From positions 14,729,896 through 14,793,895 of the forward strand of contig OY992837.1 of NCBI GenBank assembly GCA_963921425.1: DNA of 64,000 nt, read 5' to 3'. The notes under the pieces were generated by a model. The model did no database searches, was not told the DNA's origin, and saw nothing but the letters and a program-made list of their open reading frames with translations. The DNA comes from Dryas octopetala (lineage: Eukaryota > Streptophyta > Magnoliopsida > Rosales > Rosaceae). The number at the start of each line of letters is the position of its first letter. Position 1 is the stretch's first letter. This document shows, piece by piece, positions 12,837 through 27,800 of this stretch. Made by a program: the position numbers and the translations under genes.

Positions 12837-15800
12837 ATGGATAACAATAATTGGAGGCCTCCTCAAAGTGGAGAACCCTCAGTGGACACAGGTGATTGGA
12901 GGAATCAATTGCAGCCAGATTCACGGCAAAGAATCGTCAACAAGATGTAAGGTTTTTTTAAAGAAGTTCTTTCAATAGATACATTTTAGATTTTACACTT
13001 TTTCTATAATAAACAGACTTTTTATTAAATTCTCAAAGAAAATTTTACAAACCACAGTGGACAAGATGTCCTCCACTACCCAGGTACAGCCACAGACCAA
13101 ACCATAGATCCTCAACAAAACATAGAAACCCTAAAAAACACAAAGAAAACCCCTCCCAAACAACTCTAATAAATCAGCACAATACAAAACAGGACCCCAA
13201 ACCACTACCATCGAACAACTAAAACTCAATCTGACAAAATAACAGAGAATGACATCACTTGAAAGTGGTGAAAAAGTAGGGGTGTTGTTTGGTACGATTA
13301 TTGCTGAATTGATTGATTTCTAACCAACTACTTTTTGGTTTCAGTAAGAGTCTTACAATCCAAAAACCTGAAATAAAAAATACCGAAAAAGTAGGTTTTG
13401 TTTTGGTAAGTACCATAATAAACCAAATTGTACAGCCTTCCCCATGATTATTTCCAAGTTGACGATTATCGAAATAAACTGAAGTGTTTACCGAAATAAG
13501 TATATTAGTCCCTCTTATATATATATATGTATATATATATTCAAACATACGCATGCATATATATTAAAATTACAGGCATATATTACTATCACATTAGTAT
13601 TCATTAATATGAAACTACCAATATACTAGTAGTACTAGTATATATACTCAAATACATGCATATAATATATATATATATTATATTTGTAAGAAAAGATATC
13701 AACATTTAATGCTTGTGTAATTGTATTATTAGCACTAAAATATATTACTATATAGTACTAGTACAAATATTACATTTAACAGTTTGGTATTTCAAATTTT
13801 ACATATATGTTCGAATTAAAAGTGCTTGTTTTGTAATATATTTAAGTAGTAGTGTCATAAAATTAATTTTTGTAATGTGTAAGAGTTATAGAATAGTGCT
13901 TTTAAACTTCTAGAATAGATATTCATCAACCACTATAGGTTTTGCATCATATTTATGTGAACTATAAGTATTGAAAATAAAATTATCGAAATATACCGAA
14001 TAGTCAAAGCTACCAAAAATAACACAAATTGAAAAATACTGAAACCAAAAATTACCTTACCAGTTTGAACTGACTGAAAGACACCTCTAGGTGAAACTGG
14101 TTCCCATAACGATGCCCAAAATCTAATTTTATTCCAAGACTCCTCCACTCCAACCCCATTATGTTTTAAAAAAATTCTTTTATTCCTCTCATCTAAATAA
14201 CCCAAAACACAACTATTATGTACCAGTGTAGTAATATAATTTAGTTAACAGGCCGAAGTAAGAAAAGCTAGAAAGCATGAACATCGTAAATGAGCTAAGA
14301 TACCATGATAGAGTACTCATTATCTATTTGGAAGACACTATTTGTTTTCTTCACAAATGTATACTCGTATGTGGCTGTTGGAACCCTATATGTGCATTGG
14401 AAATGCAAAACATTGGGCTTAACATTTTTATTTTTTTGGGTGTGGTCAGACACTTAAACTAAATTTTATTTTCCTTTCAAGTCTTTAACGTACTATGAAG
14501 CGCTACTTCATCATGCCATAATAGGGGCCATACGGAGGAGCTCATGAATTATAAAAAAGATGGTGCCCTTCTAGTAGCTTGTTGTAGTTATAAAGGATAA
14601 CACCAAGGGCATCATTACAAAAATGAAATATAGAAAGGAAGATATGCTGGAAAGGTATCTGGTAAATACGAGATCTCAACATTGAATGCAGAGGCATTAA
14701 TTAGTAACGAGTGCAATTATGAAGGCACTACTAAAAGAATACAGTTTGAGAGATATGGTGGATGATACAGGCTGGTTTTGCCATTAAAGTAGATGATGCA
14801 TATGTCTCTGTTCAGATGCATATTTGCTTCCTTGCATGAAACACACGTGCATATGCACCCATATAGAAGTGTGCCGAGTGCCGATGTATTGAAGTTAGCC
14901 AGCTTGACTGATATATACCTCCTTTATTGTCAATTTGAATTAGTACAGTCACAATTTGCCTTCTCTTCTGATTTGGATTATGGACTAGTGATTGCTGAGG
15001 TCTGGTTCAATTATACTAATTTGAGATATTGAAGCTAAAACAGAAAATGCTATTGCCGTATTCCTTTTTGTCATTTACCCCCTGTAAATCTACTGATTGG
15101 TTATTCTTTGCATTTTTGGTCTGAGTTTAATTTAATCCTGATATTTTCTCTTTTGGTAGTGGATTGATTTAATCATTCTGAATTCACTTTTTTATTTTTA
15201 TTTTTACTTATGAACTTCACCTCCATGGGCAATAACTTATAAAATGTATTGCATGCGAAGAATGGAAACACTAAAGCGGCATCTTCCCTTCTCTGGTCAA
15301 GAGGGATTACATGAACTCAGGAAAATTGCTATAAGGTTTGAGGAAAAGATTTATGCTGCTGCCACTAGCCAGGTAACATATTACATATGTACAGATATCA
15401 CAGAAATTTTGTTTGTTTGTCGACTCTCTTTGTATTGTGGATAGCAGTGTAATCTGAGTTTTGTGCTGATCTCTTTTTTTCAGTCGGATTATCTACGAAA
15501 AATATCTTTGAAGATGCTCACAATGGAGACCAAATCTCAGAGCACAATGGCCAATTCTTTACAAACCAACTCTGCTGGTAATAGCAATAGACCCCCTGAT
15601 CCAGGTAAAAATATTGTTGAAACTATGCTCCTATCTGTGCAACTATACTAATTTCATTTACACTTTCAACTACCCCTAACTGCATGGAAAGATGGTTTTA
15701 TTTGTAATTTATAGCTTTCTTTTTGATAGATAATTGCCTGCAAAGGTCCATTGTGTTCTTCAGACATCTCTTGTCTGAAAAGATTCATTGATGATATCAA

Positions 15801-18800
15801 TATTGGCGGGAATGGTGAAAATGCCACTTCTAATTCATTTGCTAATTTTTTTTCTTCTTTTTAACTTCTTTTTTAATCCAATGACCGAGCAATGAAGAAT
15901 ACAAGGAATATAAATGGCATTTATTTTGTTATTTTCTTTGCACTTGTTCATCATTTGGATATGTTTAAATAACCTCATCTTACTGTAGTTTGAATAAGAA
16001 AGATATACAAGATGACATTTTATGGTGTATGTTGATGACCGATGACAGTTTTGATGGACATTTAGACTCTGCAAAACTGGAAACATGGAGAAACACATTA
16101 GAATAAAAGGGTTTCAAGAATGAGTAGAAATAAAACAGAATGTATGGAGTACAAATTCAATAGATAGAAAATGTTAATAGTTCAAAAACAAATTAGGAAC
16201 AAAGTATCACTCAAGTAAATCATTTCAAAATTTAAGATCAGCAAAGCAAAATGATGATGTAATAAGTATAATTGAAACATGATGGATAAAATGGAGACAA
16301 GGTAGTGGTGTCCTATGTGATAAAAGAATATCAAATAGGTTAAAAAGGGAAGTCCCACAAAACTGTCTTTAGGTCAGTTATTCTTTATGGGGTAGAATGT
16401 TGGGCATTAAAGTGAAACTAGTGTAATACATTTCTGTATGGAAATGAGAATGTTAAGATGGATGATAGGAGTGACTAGTAAAGACAAAATTAAAGACCAA
16501 TGTCTTAGAGAAACAGTGGAAGTAACACTATTAGTGATATGATAAGGAGAACTAGGCTTAGGAGGAATGGGCATATACAAGAAACAACTAGGTGCAATTA
16601 TAGCTAAAGGAGGACTAGTTAAAGAAGAATTTAAAATACCAGACTAACAGGGTTTTTCTCTTCAAAGTCTTTTTTTACTTTTCTATGTGGGCATGGCGAT
16701 GGTAGTCTTTTTCTACCGGCAGGCTTGATTTGGAAAGCAAAAGTTCCTCCAAAAGTCAGAGTTTTGGCTTGGTTAGTAGCTCTTGGAAAGATAAATACTT
16801 GTGATATTCTACAAAAAAGGATGCCAAATGTTTGTTTATCTCCAAGCAGGTGTGTTATGTGTAAGATTCAAGGGGGGAGTGTTGATCATATTTTCCTTCA
16901 GTGTTCTGTAGCAGCAAAGCTGTGGTCAAATTTATTCAAAGATGCAGGGGTAATGTGGGTAATGCCAGAAGGGTGCTATTCTTTGCTGAGTGAAAAGTTC
17001 TTTGGTTTTGGTGGGATTAAGAAGGCCAAGGTGTTTTGGAATTGCAGAATGATGGCCATTTTTTGGGTTATTTGGATGGAGCGGAATCGAAGAATTTTTG
17101 AGGATTATAGACGAGCAGATGTTGAAGAATTGTGGGATCGAGTAGTTTTTTGGTCCTCCCTTTGGGCATCTGTTACTAGTGACTTCAGGGGTGTATATTT
17201 ATTCGATATAATTTTAGATTGGAGGGCAGCACTTAGATAAATAGATTCTGCTTTATGAGGCCTAATTCTATGTTTTTCGTTTTGATCTTTTCTCTTAATA
17301 ATGGACATCTTGTCCATTGCGTGTATTGCTTTGAGTTTTGATCAATAAAAAGTTTCTTTCTTCTCAAAAAAAAAAAAAAAAAAAAAAACATGGGAGGAGC
17401 TGGAAGATCTTAAAAAAATAGATTTAATAGGAGATATTGTAATATAATATATGAGAATTCATGTAGTCGATTCCATATGATTAGGACAAAGGTAAGGACG
17501 ATGATGACCATGAACTTGTTTCAGTTTATGTCAGCAACAACATTACTCCATTCTTCATTTTGGTGCTAAAATCTCTGTTCAGGGATTGGTGCTTAAATCT
17601 CTGGTCAGGACTTGGTGCTTAAATCTTTGCTCATTTGTTTTTTTTTTGTTCTTATCTTTGCCTGAGTAGGGCTTGGTATGCAACCCCAAGTCCACAATCA
17701 AGGGCAATCACTTCCTATGCCGTTGTCAGCTAATCAGTCTCAAGCACGCCAACAACTCTTATCACAGAACAATCAGAATAACATTCTGCCTGCTGGAGTT
17801 CAAAGTTCTGCTGGCTTGTCATCTGCACTGCCTCCTACCTCTGGTTTAACCCAGACTCCTATCTCAAGTGTTGTTGGACAAAATCCAAACATGCAGAATA
17901 TGTCTGGAGCTTCACAGAATTCGTTGGGGAACTCTATGGGCCAGGGGGTACCCTCCAATATGTTTGCTAATTCTCAAAGGCAAATGCAAGGAAGGCAACA
18001 GGCTGTTCCCCAACAGCAACAACAGCAATCCCAGAATCCCCAGCAGTACATTTACCAGCAACAGTTACAACATCAGATTTTGAAGCCAAAGTTTCCACAG
18101 GGAAATATCCCACAACATGTGCAAACTCACATCCAACAGCAGCAACAGCAACAAAAACAGCAGCAGAACCTATTGCAACCAACTCAGTTGCAATCTTCTC
18201 AACAATCTGTTATGCAATCATCTCTCTCTAGTCATCAGCAGAATCAACAGTCAACCCAATCCATGCTTCAGCAGCGTCCACAATCAGTTCTCATGCAGCA
18301 ACAGCAGCCTCAACAGGCTTCTGTTCATCAACAGCAAACACCAATGCAACAGCCAATATTGCCCCCACAGCAGCAGCATATGGTGCAACAGGCAAATGCT
18401 ACAAACTTGCTGGAGAATCAGCTTATTGGACAACAAAACAATGTTGGAGACATGCAGCAGCAGCAGCAGCAGCAACAGAGGTTGCTAAGCCAGCAGAATA
18501 ATCTTGCAAACCAGCAACAGCAGCAGCAGCAGCAGCAGCAACAGCAACAGTTAATGGCTCAGCAAAACAATCTCTCCAATGTGCATCAACAACAGTTGGG
18601 CCCTCAGAGTAATGTTACTGGATTACAGCAACAGCAGCAGCTTGGAACTCAAACTGGTAACTCAAGCATGCAAACTAATCAGCACTCTGTACACCTGCTG
18701 CAACAATCCAAGGTTCAAGTGCAGCAACAACAGCAGCAGAGTGCATCTAACCTGTTAACAAATCAAGGACAGCAGTCACAACCTCAGGCATCTCAGCAGC

Positions 18801-21800
18801 AACTGTTGTCACAGATCCAATCACAGCCTACACAGTTGCAACAACAGTTGGGTTTGCAACAGCAGTCAAATCCGCTACAACGAGATATGCAGCAAAGGCT
18901 ACAAGCATCAGGATCTGTGCTTCAACCATCAAATGTGATGGATCAGCAAAAGCAGTTATATCAATCACAAAGAGCCCTTCCAGAGACATCGTCAAGTACG
19001 TTGTTTGCATTTGCAGTTTCCTACTCTTGTTTTTGCTGTTTTTTTATTTTTTTTATCCATGCATGTGCTTCCTTGTTATGTAGTTTATCACACATGGACA
19101 TTTTGGAAGAGTTGTAAAATTCAATAATTTTTATTTTTTCCTTTGTCTGTCTTTTCAACCAAGCCTGTTTATCATATTGCATTGTGGTCTGTTGTTAACT
19201 TTATGTGAATTTTGTCTTGTTATGTAATGTAAAGAGGTTCGTTATAATTATTATTTTTATGGCAGTACAATTTTTTGTATGATTACTGTATTTTTATCTC
19301 TGTCTGAATTATGGGTCTGGAAATTTTGGAAAAATAATCTAAATCTGGCATGCTATCTCTTCCTGTATGACATGCATTAAAATTTATTCTCCTCATAGAT
19401 GAATGTCTATATTTTCTTGTTTTTATTCTTATTATTATTTTTAAAATTTTTTTTTAATATGCCTGATAGGTGCATCCCTCATGCCACAAACACTGTTAGA
19501 TTTGTTTTCTTTGTATTCTAGATGCTCAAAACATAGGTAATGTATTTTTGATTATTTTTTTATAGGAAACATATGTTTTATTAAATTGAAAGAAAGAAAA
19601 ACTACAAGAAGGGCGGACAAGATGTCCATCAAACTAGACCTATAGTCATATCATACATAAACTTAAATTACATTTAGCTAATAACTCCCCCCAATCAAGA
19701 TGAATAACACTAAAAGTAATATCCCTAAAATGCCACAGACACCCAAAGATAAGCCAAAAATTTACATCTATCCCAAATGAAATCCACCTCCACCTTATCA
19801 TTAAATAACTTATATTATTTTCCAACCAAACAATCCAAATTGTAATTGCCTTTTTGACTTAATGATCCACATCACCATGATGCTCTTTGACTCTGGTGTT
19901 TGTTTAGAATCAAAGCTGTTATTTGGAGACGTTATATCTGTGACTTTATTGGTTGACAATTGAAGCTTCTTTTTTACTTTTACTTTAATTTTGTCATCTT
20001 TGTTTTTTCATGGCTACTGGTGATAAAGAAAGCCTCTTTACTTATTTTGAACTCCGTTTTCTCTTGAGACTTATTTCTAATTTGGTAAATCTTACAAAAA
20101 AAATAAACTGTAAGTTGGTAAGTATTTGTGGAATCTTAACTCGAGAATGAAACTAGGAGCGGAATCTTATTTGAAGTGTCTTTCATCCCGATTGGTTGTG
20201 AGAGATTCAAGTTTTTAATACTTCAGTATGCGTCAATTGATTTATAGAGTTTTTTTGGTGTAGCTAGATCAATGTGGTGCTTCATGGCTATGTTGGTCGC
20301 TTAACAAATGTAGTTGCCTGTGTTGTTTTTAATCTTGTCCATCCAAAATTCTGTTCTGCTTTGGCTCTTTTAGCTTCTGGTGTGTGCTCAGACTATTCAT
20401 GTTGTATCAAATGATTTTTTTTTTTTAAATACAGTTTAAACTGTTTCGTGCAGGATAGTTCTCCATTTTCCTTGATCAATGTTGCGAAAGTAATGCTTTT
20501 CTGAATGCTTACCCTCATAACCAAATCTAGTATGCTTTTATGTGCAAGTATTGACTTCTATTTTTGTAGCATCTCTAGATTCCACATCCCAGACAGGACA
20601 TGCAAATGTTGGTGATTGGCAAGAGGAGGTCTATCAAAAGGTAAAGATGCCCTAGCTCCTTGTCAATTAAATGGTCTTCACATATGATATAGGATTAGAA
20701 AGAAATTGAAGGCAGGGTTTTGGGGTTTGGCCGTTTGGGTCGAGATTGTATACAAACTGTATTAGGAATGTCATTAGCTGCTAGAACAACAGGAGTAGTT
20801 TTGAAGTACGAATATGTAAAATACAATGTATAGCAGTTGAAAAATTAACTTTCCGATTATTCTTTTAGGATTGAAATGGAAACTGAAGGCAGGGTTTTTA
20901 CATTATTTAGTGGTAGAAATCAAATCTTTTTTTTTCCTTGGAGAAAAAGAAAATGGTATCCACATATTCTATATGATTAATAAGGAAATTGAAGGTAGGT
21001 TTTGGCTGTCTGGGTCAGGATTGTACTCAGGTTCTATAAGGACTGAAGTAGCTACTGGAACACCAGGTGATAGCGGTAATAAACTATAAATACATGAAAT
21101 AAAAAATTATTTAGTAGTGCAGAATGAAATTTTCGATTATTCTCAAAGGAAAGAAATTTTAAAAATAGAGTGCCATGCTTTTTGAAGTCATTTGTAAATT
21201 ATTTATTAATCTACTAAAGGATCTTCTACGATTCTTGAACAAAAGGCATTGCTTTAGAAATATTATCTGTGTTGTATGACAGTGTCATGAATAAATCAAG
21301 GGATTTTTTTATTTTTTTTTAAGTCCAAAACAGGGCCCAAAGCCGAGCACTTGGCATTTTTTTTTTATGAAAATTGTTGAACAGTGTCAACCCTAAAATC
21401 GTATAAATATGATATTTATACAAATGTCTTGTGATATATATAAACGTACCTGTCTTATGTTTTTTTGTTTTTTACTTTAGATGTAAAAAATGAATTAAAA
21501 AACATAAAGCACAGAAGTACAATCATTTAGAATTTAATTTTGTAAGTTATTGTTCAACAGTTTCAACTGTCCAACAGGAAAGAAAGGGAGATGCTGAGCA
21601 CTCGCCTGCGCTCGGCACTGTACAAAACGCTGCTCACTTTTAAATGTGGGCTGGCTTATCATGCTTAAAAAATTAGGTGGACCTTTTTAACATCAAACAC
21701 TTTAGGTGGGTTATTTTATTAAGGGGACCTTCAAAGTGGACTAATCAATAATTTACTGTAATATCAGTATATGTCATATTTTTATGAATAGTGATGATGA

Positions 21801-24800
21801 GGAAAAAATATACTAGTTAAGACTCCTTTTGAGAACTGCTTCATTTAGCTAGCAATTATTTGTTATAAAGTTGATTAACGCTCAACTACATTACATAAAA
21901 TCATACACGAAGTCATGCTTTCTAGATGCATGGTTGCACGTTGCATGTATGAGCTCTTTTCTGTTACTTTACAAAAAAGAATAAGGAAAATTATGTTAAA
22001 TAATGAGAAATATGAATAGTGATGACGAGGGAAGAGCCGAGGGGGAGGGAGAGAGTTCAACTTTTGCCGTAGGTGTGTGAATATTGTGCTCTACCACTAG
22101 AGCTATAAGCCACTGAAAGCATTAAACACACAAACTTGCATGTATGTGTTAAATAATGAGCAAATAAACAACAAAGACATCAATTCATATTAGACTCTTC
22201 ACAAGCATGTAGATGCAAGAAGTTTCTTTCTAATCTGTCTGATTGACTTTGATTTCCAGATTAAATCCATGAAGGAGATGCACTTCCCTGAGCTAAATGA
22301 AATGTACCAGAAAGTTGCTACTAAACTTCAGCAGGTATGTTATCACTTCAATTTTTTTCTCATGTTATTCGTTGCCCAAGTTTTACTCATTAAGTTTTGA
22401 AAGAGTTTAAAATGTATGTATTCTTCTGTCAAGCAGCATTGAATATAAAATTAGACGGTAAAGACTAAACAAGATACCGTATGCGTACTATGAATACCCA
22501 TAAATCTATGCCAAAATATAAGCTTAACAGATGCCTAAATACATGTGGTTTTCCGCAATTATATGAAATAGGACATGTGATATAATTCACTAAGGGGATG
22601 GTTTAACAATTTCCCTTCAATTTTATGGGCAGTGATAGATTCATCATGATGACTGGGTTTCCTTTTCAATTAGTGCAGCCATGTAGTCTGTCTACATGGG
22701 ATTGTTACCACATCATCAATGCTTCGAACATTGTTTGCTACAAAGTTTTGTTAATTTTTTTACTGCTGTTCTTGCCCTTGCTCATGTCTGCTGTTCTTCT
22801 GTTTTCCAGCATGAATCTCTTCCACAACAACCAAAATCAGAGCAGCTGGAGAAGCTAAAAATATTTAAGACCATGCTGGAGCGCCTCATAACAATATTAA
22901 ACATTTCCAAAAGTAACATTTCACCTGGTTTTAAGGATAAATTGAGTTACTATGAGAAGCAAATAATAAATTTGATAAATACAAATAGACCCAGGAAGCC
23001 TGTTTCTTCTCTGCAGCAAGGGCAGCTCCCCCCATCTCACATGCACTCCATGCAGCAGTCACAATCTCAAAATACTCAGGCACCGTCTCAGGAAAATCAA
23101 ATGAACCCTCAATTGCAATCAATGAACTTACAAGGTTCTGTGGCAACAACAATGCAACAAAAAAATATGACAAGCATGCAGCAAAATTCGGCGTCTTTAT
23201 CGGGGGTTTCAACAGCACAGCAGAACATGATGAATTCATTACAGTCTAATTCCAGTATGGATTCAGGACAAGGAAATTCACTGAACTCACTGCAGCAGGT
23301 TGCTGTAGGTTCTCTCCAACAAAATTCTGTCAGTGCTCCCCAGCAGTCCAACATGAATGCCTTTTCATCACAGAGTGGGGTCAATATGCTGCAGGCAAAC
23401 ATTAATCCCCTTCAGTCAAATTCTGGTATGCTTCAACACCAGCATCTGAAACAAAAGCAGGAACAGCAAATGTTGCAGTCTCAACAATTCAAGCAACAAT
23501 TTCAACAGCGACAGATGCAGCAGCAATTGATGCAGAAGCAGCAGATACTGCAACAGCAACAGCAGCAGCAGTTACAGCAGCAAGCAAAGCAGCAGCTGCC
23601 TTCACAGTTGCAGACGCACCAACACCAAATGCCACCACTTCAACAAATCGATGATGTAAATGACTTGAAGATGAGACCAGGGGTGGGTGTTAAGCCAGGG
23701 GTTTTTCAGCAACATCTCTCTGCAGGCCAGCGTGCTTATCCTCATCAGCAGTTAAAATCAGGATCCCCATTTCCTATTACTTCAACCCAACTCCTTCAGG
23801 CTGCATCTCCTCAAATTGCGCAACATTCTTCTCCACAAGTTGACCAGCAGCATATGCTAACGGCTCTCCCAAAATCTGGAACCCCTTTGCAACCTGCTAG
23901 TTCACCTTTTGTCATCCCATCTCCTTCAACTCCCATGGCTCCATCCCCTATGCCAGGGGATTCTGAGAAACCTTCCTCAATCTCAAATGCTGGTAATGTT
24001 GGACATCAACAAACAACTAGTGTCGGAGCACAGGCCCAGTCCCTTTCCATTGGCACCCCAGGGATATCAGCATCTCCTTTGCTTGCTGAATATAGCTGTC
24101 CAGATGGCACCCATGCTAATTCTTTGTCAACTATTTCTGGAAAATCAAGTGTTACAGAGCAGCCTATTGAACGCTTAATTAAAGCGGTTAGTCAGGCTGA
24201 TTCATTTCACATCCCTCTCTTAGTCTCTTATGTTATGCTTAAAGAAATATATACTATCTTGAATTCTTGTTTTCCTGAAGTCTCTGCTCCCCTCTCTTTT
24301 CAGTTTTTCTCACTTGCGCCTGACATAAATTTTTTCTTTAATTGTATTCCAGGTAAAATCAATGTCATCAAAGTCATTGAGTGCCTCTGTCAGTGACATT
24401 GGCTCGGTAGTCAGCATGAATGATAGGATAGCAGGTTCAGCGCCAGGTAACGGATCTAGAGCTGCAGTTGGTGAGGATTTGGTTTCGATGACAAAGTGTC
24501 GTCTGCAAGCAAGAAATTTCATGACTCAGGATGGAACAAATGGAACAAGGAAAATGAGGCGTTACACAAGTGCCATGCCCTTAAATGCCGTGTCATCAGC
24601 TGGCAGCATGGATGATAGTTTAAAGCAGTTGGCCAGTTCAGAGACATCTGATGTGGAGTCGACTGCAACCTCTTGTATCAAGAGGCCTAGGATTGAGGTA
24701 TTAATCCTGTCTTCTGGTATTTACTTCGAGTGGAACGGCAGTTGTTATAGTTGTAAAACCAGTTATTGAGGCACACCTAAAAGCTTATATAGTAATTTCA

Positions 24801-27800
24801 AGAATAAATATTTTAATTCCTATAAAGAAAATGAAAGAAAATTTTAGCAGGACTGAAACCAGTTTCTCTCATGCAATGCACCTAAGCATACACTTTGTGT
24901 CATTGAAGTGCCTTTAATAGATTCTGAGATGTGGCTTTTGGCTCCTTCGAAATACGTTTGTTTTGGTTTTATATTATAAAAGATGGACAGTAGAAGTTAA
25001 CAGTGAGTTCACTGTTGAAAATGTTGCCTTTTTATTTTTATTTTTTTTGTTTTAGAAAAGAAAAGAAACTTTTGTTAAATGAAAAGGCATTTCAGGACAC
25101 TTGTTATTGTTTTTGGAGGGAGGCAGGTGGGTGGTTAATTCCTGCTTCTTTGTTGGAGAATAATTATGTGGCTTCTGTTGCAGGCTAATCATGCCCTTTT
25201 GGAAGAAATAAGAACAATAAATCAGCGGCTTATAGACACAGTTGTTGATATCAGTGATGAAGATGTTGATCCAAGTGCAGCTGCTGCTGCTGCTGCTGAA
25301 GGTGGTGAAGGAACTATTGTCAAGTGCTCTATTTGTGCTGTGGCTCTCAGTCCAGACTTAAAATCGCAGTATGCTTCAGCACAAATGGTGAGATCTCAAA
25401 CATTATGCAATGAATTGTTAAGTGTCTGAAAAATATTGATATTATGTATTAACTTGCCTACAATACGGTGCAGTCACCAATTCAGCCACTAAGACTGCTT
25501 GTTCCGACAAATTATCCCAACTGCTCTCCAATACTGTTAGACAAGTTTCCAGTTGAATTCAGGTGCGGAAATAAGGATTCTGACTTTCTTTATATGCTGT
25601 CCTTGTTGCTGCTGCTGGTACATAAATAGAAGAGATTTGGTATCTCCTTTTACATAAATCAATCATGTAGGCTTGTGTCTTTTTCCCCCATCTGTTTTTG
25701 GTGAAATCCATTTGTCTTGATAAAAAAAAAAAAAAAAATTATGTCTGAAGTATATGCAAATCCTTGCTGAAGAGACATAGTAAATCCTATTTGCATGTCT
25801 CCTGAAAGTATATTGTATTAATATAAAGAGAGCCTTCTTCCTTCTTTAAATAAGGGGTTAATTATAACAATGGTCCCCAAACTTTTCCCCATTTCGTTTT
25901 TAAGATTTTATAGTCCTCGTATTCCTCTCTGTGATTTACTTTAGTCCTTTCGGTCAAGTCTGTTTAGTTTTCTGTCAAGTTTAGTCACGTGTGACGCATG
26001 TGACCAAATAGTTAGGGGCAAAAAGATCAAGCTACCAAATTCATCAATTCATCATGATGATATTAATTCATTTCTCCAACACTTTCTCTTCCCCTGAAAA
26101 TGAATTCCTGGCTTTTATCTTACACTTTCTTGGTAGCTTGATCTTTTTGCCCCTAACTATTTGGTCATATGCGTCACACGTGACTAAACTTGACAGAAAA
26201 CTAAACAGACTTGACCAAAAGGACTGAAAAAGAAGGTGTGCAAATAATTTTAAAATACTTTTTTGCCCTTGCAAACTGGTCATGTGCAGGTCACATGATC
26301 AGTTTTTAACGGAAGTGACAGAATATCCTTAATTGAAATACTTGGTTAATACTAGTCCTTAATTGAATCAAAGTGAAATGCGAGTCCTTAACTAAAAATG
26401 GGGTATGTTATTAGTCCTTTTGATATAATTTTCCCTATATATATATATATATGTATATGTATGCATGCTTATAGTTTTGTGTGTGCATGTGCATATATAG
26501 GTAAGATTTCAGCACAAATTAAAGTTTCAACATCATGGAAAACATGTTTCTAAGAATAATGCTTCCCAAAAGTAAAACTGTTAACCCAAAGCTAAATGAG
26601 GATGAATGAAAAATTTCAGCTGTACCTTTTAGGCTAAGTTTTTCCCCAGAAAGGCAGCCCACCCCACACCCGAGCCTCACCAAGACCCCATCCCCACTCC
26701 GGCCAGCGATGATCGATCCCCCTCCCCTACGCCGGCGACGCCCCCCCACCCGAGCCTCAGCTCCTGATCGAAGAGATAGTGATAGTGAGCAGAGAGAAAT
26801 GAGAGAGGAGAGTGGAAAATAGAGAGGAGAGATAGGGAAAGACGAAAGAGAAAAAAGGAGAAAGGAGAGAGGGAATGAGAGGAAGGGAGGCCTGGCCAGA
26901 GTTGCTATACGGGAAAAGATGGTGTGGGCGGTCGGTGGTGGCTGACTGGGTTTTTTTTTTTTTTTTTCAGTTTTTTCATTTTTTTATTTAATTATTAATT
27001 ATTTATACATTTAATAAAAAAATTAATTTGAAAATACTTTTTTGCCCTTGCAAACTGGTCATGTGCAGGTCATATGATCAGTTTTTAACGGAAATACTAA
27101 CGGAAGTGACAAAATATCCTTAATTGAAATACTTGGCTAATACTAGTCTTTAATTTAATCAAAGTGAAATGCGAGTCCTTAACTAAAAAATGGGGTATAT
27201 TATTAGTCATTTTGATATAATTTTCCCTATGTATATATATATATATACAAGAATGCTCTAAAACTAATTGGTTAATAAGTTATGAGATTAGTTATATGGT
27301 AGTCCCAAAAGCATGGTTAACTTCGTATTAACTTGCTAACCAGTTAGTTTTAAAGCACTTCTTTATATATATATGTGTGTGTGCATGCTTACACGAATAC
27401 ATATGCATATGTATATATTAAGTGTACAAAAATGAAATTATCCTTGTTCTAAATGGATTTTCCATGTTATTAATAATACTTTTTTGGCAATTAATGTAAA
27501 AGCATTTTTTTCAAAAGAAAAGAAGATCAAGATCTTCTATTACATCAGCTTTTGGGAACAGAACTAATATTGGGTTGAACTGAGTAGTCTTGTTTCATGA
27601 CTACTAAATACCTACAACCACCACTATTACTGACTGCACCCTTTAACCTGTGCCACCACTGGCAGACTAGTATTACACCACCACCACCGCTGTCACTTGT
27701 GAACTTGTGCTATTTTCCTAATGTGGCTTTTGCTGTCATTACATATTCGTCATCAATGTTGCCACATAACAAACTTTTTTTTTGGTGTCATTATTTTTAC

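Noticed and set aside
17967-18475. Minus-strand and shifted-frame ORFs over MED15 exon 4
   Set aside because: Products of CAG/CAA repeats read in other frames; the MED15 frame explains the sequence.
22030-22120. Functional tRNA gene
   Set aside because: The A and B box-like parts are present but no complete cloverleaf with paired acceptor stem could be drawn; kept only as a possible SINE head.
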